NCBI RefSeq assembly: GCF_001428805.1
Contig: NZ_LMIS01000001.1
Span: 3,855,168-3,919,167, forward strand
Direction of reading: 5' to 3'
From: Aeromicrobium sp. Root236
GTDB taxonomy: Bacteria; Actinomycetota; Actinomycetes; Propionibacteriales; Nocardioidaceae
DNA: 64,000 bases
A model generated the notes under the pieces. The model did no database searches, had not been told where the DNA came from, and worked only from the letters and a program-made list of their open reading frames with translations. Made by a program: the position numbers and the translations under genes. This document shows positions 58,328-64,000 of the stretch, piece by piece. Within the stretch, counting starts at the first letter, position 1; the number at the start of each line of letters is the position of its first letter.

Positions 58328-59371
58328 TCAGGTTTGAGTGGTCCTACCTATCGCTCTCCGCTTGGCGGTCCAGAAGGCGAGATCGACGAGTCGGGATGCG
58401 ACGAAAACCAGAAGGGTCCCGAGGATTCCCAGGGCGCTTCCTGCCAAGGTGAGGTAGAGAGCCCGATCGTCTTCACCGCCACGATCGTCAAAGATGTAGG
58501 TGCTTTGCTCGTTGTAGCCGATGTTTCCGATCTCTCGGGGTCGTCCGATCCAGGACACTTTCGAGTCCGCCCACCAGTAATCGCCCTGCGTGTTCAGCGG
58601 CGGGTAGGCCTCCGCCAACTTTGTGCCGCTGGTGCGCTCTATCGACGAGGTGACGTTCAGGTTTTGCTGGTGGTCTGTGCGATTTCCATAGGATGTCCAG
58701 TTCACTTGGGGAAGAAGCAAGCTTCGGCGAGAGGCTTTGGCCGGGTTTCCCTTCTCAGAGGCACGCCAGATCGAGCTGGGAGGGAGGTGGCAGGTTTCCG
58801 CCCAGATGACGTCGCCGTCTACGACGCGGCCGTATCTGACCTCTTGGTCTTTCATGAGGCGCAGCTGCATGGAGTAGACGCGCGCTGGTGTGCTGTCGAC
58901 GCCCTGATAGAACTTCGACCCGGCTATGTTGTTGAAGTTTGTCGCTGAAGCTACGCCGCCTGATGCGTCGGCCTTCACGGCTCGTCGTAGGCCGGGCGGG
59001 AGTTTGCTTACCTTCTTCGATGTCAAGGGTGCGGTGCTGTCTCCGCATCGGACCGCCTGCATTCCTTCACCAACGAACGCGATCGCGGTATGGACGTCGA
59101 ACCCGTTGTATCCATCGCCGTACTTGACGTTCTTTGCGACAAAGTAGAACGTCATGGTGAGCGCGCCAGCGCGGTCGATGCTGTTTCGAACTTGCAAGCT
59201 GTAGTTGCGGTGGCCGCCGTGGCTGCCGATCACAATCAGGCCACGCTGTCCCTGGTCGATCACGTCGTCGGCCTTCAGAAACTGTCGAAAATTGGGATAG
59301 CCGTACATGACTGCGAGTGTGATCGCGACGACACTTAGTGCGAGCTTGGTGGCGGCAGGCGCGGCCTTCAT
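58328..59371 (-). CDS. Membrane-anchored protein of unknown function in the mobile element
   Basis: 347 residues. One hydrophobic segment near the N-terminus (about 8-25) and one near the C-terminus (about 304-330) frame a large extracytoplasmic domain with a YWWADSKVSW stretch. Three Cys (CGDST and ETCHL region) occur. No known family. It may be cargo or part of the transfer machinery. The ATG at 59369-59371 follows no strong RBS. Confidence 0.55.
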   Translation of the reverse strand: MKAAPAATKLALSVVAITLAVMYGYPNFRQFLKADDVIDQGQRGLIVIGSHGGHRNYSLQVRNSIDRAGALTMTFYFVAKNVKYGDGYNGFDVHTAIAFVGEGMQAVRCGDSTAPLTSKKVSKLPPGLRRAVKADASGGVASATNFNNIAGSKFYQGVDSTPARVYSMQLRLMKDQEVRYGRVVDGDVIWAETCHLPPSSIWRASEKGNPAKASRRSLLLPQVNWTSYGNRTDHQQNLNVTSSIERTSGTKLAEAYPPLNTQGDYWWADSKVSWIGRPREIGNIGYNEQSTYIFDDRGGEDDRALYLTLAGSALGILGTLLVFVASRLVDLAFWTAKRRAIGRTTQT

Positions 59372-59764
59372 CGGGGGTCGCCGATCCAGTGAGGGCTCGA
59401 GGACTTCCGTGGATCACCGCAAGTCATTGAAATGTCCCCTGACGCTCTGGCATGGGAGGCTGCGGGCGGCATGACAGCAAGGTCGGCGTTGATTGCGTCG
59501 TGAGTCTGGTCCGAAGGCCTGCGTTCCACGCTAGGGAGATCCGGTTCATATCGTGCGTCCGATCGATGTGATCGCACAGCTGGGCTGAGGATTCGTCGGC
59601 GCGCATCCGAGGTTGATACATGGAGCAGGGGCGGCTGCGCTTCTTGCGTTCCTCCTCGGCATGCGGACATCCTGACAGGGTGCGCGCCTCGCGGACGGCG
59701 GTTCTCTGAGAATCACCCGTGCCGGAGATAACCCGTCTAGCCCTTGGGAAGCATGGCCAGCCGT
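59372..59764. other. Noncoding stretch between the relaxase and the membrane protein gene
   Basis: 393 bp without a convincing gene. Short open frames here are rich in Arg/Pro/Ser and out of keeping with their neighbours. No hairpin or repeat stood out. Confidence 0.5.
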
Positions 59765-62700
59765 TCATATGTCGATACCGCGGCTTCCTGGGGGCAGATC
59801 GGCGGAACGGTTTGGCGTGTTCGTGGGTCGTTGATGCGCGACGTCGGAGACGCGGTTTTCGTCCGCGAGGGTTTGGGTGAGGCGGAAGTCGAGGGCGGCA
59901 GTTGGGTGATCGTCGGGGAGCGATCCTTGGGTTGCCGCAGCCTCTAGGAGACGGTGCACATCGTGGCCCTGCTGGGCCAACTTGGCGAGCCGTTCGGCAA
60001 GGACCGGGGTGTGGTTGTCGCGTCGTCCGACAAGCTCGGCGATCGGCTGCAACCAGGCGACACCTTGCTTGTCGAGGTGATGGTTGAGGCGTTGATCGAG
60101 TCGCTGTTGGTGTTCGCGGGTCGCGAAGTCGAGCTGCGGTGGACCAGTTGGTCGTCGGTCGCTTTCGGGTATGCCGTTGGCCGCGCGCCACACCTCCATG
60201 TCGCTCGCTAGGCTGGCTGAGAGAGCGACGTTTGGTGGCAGCCACTCATGCTGATACTCATCCGCCGATGCCCGAACGTCGCCGGCGAAGTTGCTGACCT
60301 GCACCGCGCGTTCGGCCAAGTAGGTACCCCAGTTGGAGTCTTCAGCGAGCTTGGTGGGGATGGCGGGTAGCCACGGCAGCGGGCCGGCTTCTGCTGAGGC
60401 GAGGGTATGGAGCCGCCAGCCGAGCACGAGCGCTGCGTCGTCGGCATCGTCCAGCGGGCGGTACGTGAAGGCAGTTTCGAGGAGATTGCTAGCATCCAAT
60501 CCGCTTGATTCGATCATCAGGAGTTGCGCCGACAGAGATGACCAACCGGTCGCGCCAGTGAGCCCGACCAGCAGTTCATCGGCGTGGTTCGTGATCGCGA
60601 GAATGCAATCTGGACCGAGCACGTCCTCGGCGGCGGCGATGAGCGCATCTGCGTACTTGGTCGCGGCTTCGTGGAGCTGCGCCGCGGGCGACGTTGCTTC
60701 GCGAGCTGTGGAGGTGGCGGACACAGCGGTTCCATCCCTGGCCAGGATGCCTTCGAGGATTTCGGTCGCGGTTGCTGGCTCGCGAGTGTCTGGGTGGAGC
60801 AACTGGTGAGGGTCGCCATCTCCGCCGAGCGCGAGGTGCACATGGTTGGCGTGACGTCCTCTGGTCATCATCGTGTAGAGCGTTTCGCGGGTTTCGGTGC
60901 CGGTGACGACTCCGTGCATGGTGTCAGCGGTGAGGCCTTGGGCGCTGTGGACGGTCGATGCGTACCCGAGTTCTACGTGCTGGGCGACGTACGCAGCGGG
61001 CAGTGTGGCGTGCAGGTTGGATGTCGTGTGGCGGGCCGTGAGTGATCCGCCGTGGACGCCGGTGACGGTCCAGCGGTCGCCGTTCTTCACCCAGTCGGTG
61101 GGACTGATTGCGAGCCTTCGGTCGTTGCGTCGGGTACGGATCGTGTCGCCGATCGACGCGCGGTTGCCGTCGGCCAGATCGACTTCGGAATCAGGTGCTG
61201 TGCTGTTGAGCCGTGTGGTTCGGGCTCGCTGATTCAGCTCGGCCACGAGGTCGCGCGTGGGCGCGAGCATCAGTGAATCGAGTCCGTTTGAGCGGTCGTT
61301 TGACCATGCGGTAAACACCGCTTCGGTGGTCGTGGTGGTGCTGCCGATGTGGACGCGGTCCTGGTCGAAGTAGTACCCGAGAGCCGAGGGGGCGCCATCA
61401 CGCAAGGCGACGGACGCGGCGGCTTCGGCGGCGTCTGTGAACCGCATGAGTTGGTCCAAGTGCACCGCGCCGTGGTTGACGACAATGTCTCGAAGAACTC
61501 CGCCCGCACCGATGGCTGAAAGCTGTTTGTCATCGCCGATGAGCCGTACCGACGCCCCGTTGTCGATGGCATGGTCGATGGTGCGAGCCAAGGTCATTGT
61601 GTCGGCCATGCCCGCTTCGTCGATGATGACGAGGGTCTCTGGACCGATCGACATCGATGGGTCGATGCTTCTCGCGTCGAGTTCGTGCACGAGCTTGGCG
61701 AGGGTGTCCGAGGTGATACCGGTCTCGGCCGCGAGCGCGGACGCCGCCGCAGCAGACGGCGCGAGGCCAACGACCTGTCCTCCGGCATCGCGCCATGCGC
61801 TGGCCAGGACCCGCATGGCGGTGGTTTTGCCCGAGCCCGCCGCAGCGATGCCAACCTGCAGACGTCGTCCGCTGACGGCCATTTCGCGAACCAGTTGGGC
61901 TTGTCCTTGGTTGAGGGTGACGCCGTTCGCGGCGCTCTCGAGCAGGGCCACGTCGACGGTCTCAACTGGGGCGACTCGCCCGTCGCGGCGGCTCGCGTCG
62001 GCCATGATCTGTTGCTCGGCCGCGAGGATCTTCGGGCTGGTGAACAGGTCACGACCGGTATGCCGGTAGACGCTTGACCCGTCCGAACGAGTCAGCTGGT
62101 CGGGGTCGTTGATCGTGTCGAGATCGGGCGTCAGGTTGACCGATAGCCGCTCAAGGACGTGCTCGGCTAGCAAGTCGACGGCTGCCTCGAGGTGGGCCGG
62201 GGCGATCTCGGCGTTGCGCATCTGGCGCTGTATTTCGGCGTACACATGGGTTCGCTTCCACGTCGCCCGGCGTCCTTCGAGCTCGGAGAGTACGCGGTGT
62301 GCGGTGTCCGACACCCAGGTCGCTGTCGCGGCCTGGCGCAGGGTGACATCTGGGTGCAGTGCTTCGGTCACCATGTTGTCGACGTCGGCGCGTGACCCCA
62401 GGTTGTTGGCAGCCTCGCTGCGCCACGCGGACCGCTGCTCGGCCAGCGAGCGCGGCTCGTGCTTGGCGTCCCGCGTCTCCAGATTCGCCTGCTGTGCGAG
62501 ACCGATCGACTCAACCGGTGTCGGTGGGCGTCCATGTGTCTGCTGGAAATCGGTGGTCAACTCGCCTTGACGCACGCTGATGTTGCGGCGACGCTTCGAC
62601 CATTCCTGATTCAGTGTCGGATTGACGCCCACGATTTCGCGGACGGCACGCTTCCCTTGTTCACCTGCGGGCCGCTCCACGAATCGGACTCCGAGCGTCT

Positions 62701-63583
62701 CCGACAAACGGCGCTCCAGCGCGGTGTTGTACGTCTCCGACGCCGCCACCGCTGATTCGTAGAGCACTCTCCCGTAGATGGCGAGCCACTTGCCGCCTGT
62801 CGTCTGGACCTTGTTCGCCACCGCGACATGCGTGTGAAGATCGGGGTCACCAGCGCGCGAATCGCGATGCGTGAACGCCGCCGCGAGAAGCCCACGGGTC
62901 TCGACCTGCCGCGCCCCGTTCAAGCCTTCCCGAGTGAACAACGCCTCGCGTTCGATGAATCTCAACGCATCGGACACCGCAGCATTGTGTGCCTTCTCGA
63001 TCACCGAAGATACCTCCGGCGGAGCGACCGCCCACAGAGTGGAGACCGACTTCACTGGAGAGAACGTCAGGTCAAAACCGGCGACAGCGGCGCGCGCCGA
63101 GCGCGAGTATCGCTTCAGCGCCGCGTCCAGCTCGCGGGGATTCGAGGGTCCCCGGCCATGCTCCTCGCCGAAGAACTCCCGGGCCACCTCCGTCCGCGCT
63201 CGAGCCCGAAGGTCGGCCGGCGAAACCGTTGCGTGGAGGTCGTTCCCGGCATTCAAGGCGCGGGTGCGAAGCCCCACCTCAGCCCGAAAGTCCTCGGCAA
63301 GTTGGTTGTCGTACAACCGGTACGGCCGGCCCAACCGATCGCCCGACACCGGGTCGAGCCCATGGCCAAACAGCTGAAGCATCTGCTCGGCTGTCACGAC
63401 GTCACCCGCAGTGATGCCGTCGATCCCGGTCAGCCCTGAGCCCATCCAGACGCCCGGCACCTCACCCTTCGTCGAGTAGTAGTCGGCCAGCTTGGCGTGA
63501 CCCTTCTCGGTCGAATCCATCGCGGCGACCTGCCGGGTCAAGTACTCATACCCCGATCCAGCCGAGAGCTTGTGCAAGGTCAT
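59765..63583 (-). CDS. MobF-family conjugative relaxase with helicase domain (TraI/TrwC-like)
   Basis: 1272 residues. The N-terminal relaxase starts MTLHKLSAGSGYEYLTRQ and contains the metal-binding His triad H239, H250 and H252 (FTHRDS ... DLHTHVAVAN) with the same 11- and 2-residue spacing as TraI. A central superfamily I helicase carries AAAGSGKTTAM (K586) and the VHSAQGLTADT motif. It nicks one strand at an origin of transfer and unwinds it. The ATG is at 63581-63583, with TTGGGGA upstream; a longer frame upstream is not needed. No oriT was identifiable by eye. Confidence 0.93.
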   Translation of the reverse strand: MTLHKLSAGSGYEYLTRQVAAMDSTEKGHAKLADYYSTKGEVPGVWMGSGLTGIDGITAGDVVTAEQMLQLFGHGLDPVSGDRLGRPYRLYDNQLAEDFRAEVGLRTRALNAGNDLHATVSPADLRARARTEVAREFFGEEHGRGPSNPRELDAALKRYSRSARAAVAGFDLTFSPVKSVSTLWAVAPPEVSSVIEKAHNAAVSDALRFIEREALFTREGLNGARQVETRGLLAAAFTHRDSRAGDPDLHTHVAVANKVQTTGGKWLAIYGRVLYESAVAASETYNTALERRLSETLGVRFVERPAGEQGKRAVREIVGVNPTLNQEWSKRRRNISVRQGELTTDFQQTHGRPPTPVESIGLAQQANLETRDAKHEPRSLAEQRSAWRSEAANNLGSRADVDNMVTEALHPDVTLRQAATATWVSDTAHRVLSELEGRRATWKRTHVYAEIQRQMRNAEIAPAHLEAAVDLLAEHVLERLSVNLTPDLDTINDPDQLTRSDGSSVYRHTGRDLFTSPKILAAEQQIMADASRRDGRVAPVETVDVALLESAANGVTLNQGQAQLVREMAVSGRRLQVGIAAAGSGKTTAMRVLASAWRDAGGQVVGLAPSAAAASALAAETGITSDTLAKLVHELDARSIDPSMSIGPETLVIIDEAGMADTMTLARTIDHAIDNGASVRLIGDDKQLSAIGAGGVLRDIVVNHGAVHLDQLMRFTDAAEAAASVALRDGAPSALGYYFDQDRVHIGSTTTTTEAVFTAWSNDRSNGLDSLMLAPTRDLVAELNQRARTTRLNSTAPDSEVDLADGNRASIGDTIRTRRNDRRLAISPTDWVKNGDRWTVTGVHGGSLTARHTTSNLHATLPAAYVAQHVELGYASTVHSAQGLTADTMHGVVTGTETRETLYTMMTRGRHANHVHLALGGDGDPHQLLHPDTREPATATEILEGILARDGTAVSATSTAREATSPAAQLHEAATKYADALIAAAEDVLGPDCILAITNHADELLVGLTGATGWSSLSAQLLMIESSGLDASNLLETAFTYRPLDDADDAALVLGWRLHTLASAEAGPLPWLPAIPTKLAEDSNWGTYLAERAVQVSNFAGDVRASADEYQHEWLPPNVALSASLASDMEVWRAANGIPESDRRPTGPPQLDFATREHQQRLDQRLNHHLDKQGVAWLQPIAELVGRRDNHTPVLAERLAKLAQQGHDVHRLLEAAATQGSLPDDHPTAALDFRLTQTLADENRVSDVAHQRPTNTPNRSADLPPGSRGIDI

Positions 63584-63644
63584 GGTCACGTTCCCCAAGG
63601 CCGAGAAATCAGTGCGAGTGGCCACTTCCGGCACCCTCAATGGG

Positions 63645-63660
63645 CCTCTATGTAAAGAGG
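63645..63660. repeat. Small inverted repeat beside the IS110-type element
   Basis: CCTCT (63645-63649) and AGAGG (63656-63660) flank a 6-base centre. It lies between the relaxase start and the transposase stop. It may mark the end of the insertion element, but IS110 elements lack classic terminal repeats, so this is tentative. Confidence 0.35.
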
Positions 63661-63739
63661 GGCGCTCGAACTATCGTGCTGGGTGGTGGGTGCGGCCCGA
63701 TCGCTTCAGCGAAGAGCAGGGTTGAGGCTGGGAGCCCTG

Positions 63740-64000
63740 TCACGCAGCTTGCCTCTGGGCATTGAGTCGTGCCTCGTTTGCGTCGGCCGCATCCACCACC
63801 AAGTCGGCGACCGTCTCGAGGTCGCGTCGCATGGTTTTGAAGACTTGGTCGGACAGTCGTCGTTTGAGGCAACGGACGGCCTCGCGGCTGGTCTTGCCGG
63901 CTGCTCGTTTGCGGTCGTAGTAGGCCCGGCCCTCGGTGTCGGCTCGGATCTGGGTGATCGCGATCGTGTAGAGGGCGCGGTTGAGTTGCCGGTTCCCGCC
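63740..64000 (-). CDS. IS110-family transposase, C-terminal part (continues beyond window)
   Basis: 86 residues to a TGA at 63740-63742, entering from the window edge. GGNRQLNRALYTIAITQIR followed by YYDRKRAAGKTSREAVRCLKR is the conserved transposase_20 end of IS110/IS1111 elements. It is DEDD-type recombination machinery; the catalytic N-terminal part lies outside the window. It sits upstream of the relaxase gene inside the mobile element. Confidence 0.88.
   Translation of the reverse strand, partial: GGNRQLNRALYTIAITQIRADTEGRAYYDRKRAAGKTSREAVRCLKRRLSDQVFKTMRRDLETVADLVVDAADANEARLNAQRQAA

Larger units (their letters stand above)
54088..64000. mobile_element. Integrative mobilizable element inserted at tRNA-Glu (right end outside window)
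   Basis: Starts at the tRNA-Glu 3' end and contains a tyrosine integrase and an excisionase at that tRNA, an Rhs toxin tip with probable immunity, an ankyrin gene, a membrane-anchored protein and a MobF relaxase-helicase. No TraB/FtsK-type pump or type IV secretion genes are visible, so by what is visible it is mobilizable rather than self-transmissible. The window ends inside an IS110-type transposase, so the far attachment site is not seen. Confidence 0.85.

Noticed and set aside
59424..60245. Arg/Pro-rich minus-strand open frame near the relaxase 3' end
   Set aside because: Overlaps the relaxase and shows no domain or codon pattern of a real gene.
54010..64000. Complete prophage
   Set aside because: No capsid, terminase or tail genes; a relaxase points to a mobilizable element.

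Overview
The window is high-G+C DNA with dense, strongly codon-biased genes and a gene order typical of Actinobacteria: holA-rpsT-lepA, hemW-hrcA-dnaJ-phoH-ybeY-CNNM-era, recO-uppS and moxR-DUF58-transglutaminase. DUF3097 and DUF3052 proteins, a mycothiol-type GST-like reductase, leaderless-looking genes and an attenuator-type leuA leader peptide also fit. The overall feel is Nocardioidaceae (Aeromicrobium/Nocardioides-like). That placement is inference, because no rRNA is present.

Layout. 1-20 kb is core: translation (rpsT, lepA), a fatty-acyl-CoA ligase, hemW, two tandem secreted CHAP proteins, the heat-shock pair hrcA (with a CIRCE operator) and dnaJ, then HIT, a divergent NmrA-like/RsrR-like redox pair with palindromic operators, and the phoH-ybeY-CNNM-degenerate cytidine deaminase-era-GNAT run. 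20-28 kb holds smaller enzymes and membrane proteins. It is interrupted at 21590-23156 by an A+T-richer two-gene cassette (HEPN-like protein plus a protein with a TIR-like/deoxyribosyltransferase-like N-terminus) bounded by 127-bp near-identical direct repeats. These repeats restore both interrupted neighbours. 29-36 kb carries moxR-DUF58-transglutaminase, the GST-like reductase, and leuA with its leader peptide. 36-43 kb is a glycerol locus: a second glycerol kinase and an IclR regulator face glpF-glpK-glpD across a perfect 19-bp palindrome. 43-54 kb has an MFS exporter, a saccharopine dehydrogenase/semialdehyde dehydrogenase pair (lysine catabolism), recO-uppS, an ECF sigma factor with a partner membrane protein, a FAH-family enzyme, and gltX followed by tRNA-Gln and tRNA-Glu.

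From tRNA-Glu (54.1 kb) to the window end lies an integrative mobilizable element. It holds a tyrosine integrase plus excisionase at the tRNA, a 5'-truncated Rhs toxin tip with a probable immunity gene and an ankyrin gene, an unknown membrane-anchored protein, a large MobF relaxase-helicase, and the 3' part of an IS110-type transposase. The other end of the element is outside the window.

The best candidates for something undescribed are the repeat-flanked HEPN/TIR-like cassette (possible abortive-infection or toxin-antitoxin module) and the orphan Rhs tip toxin inside the mobile element. The RsrR-like/NmrA-like pair is a well-supported instance of an unusual iron-sulphur regulator.
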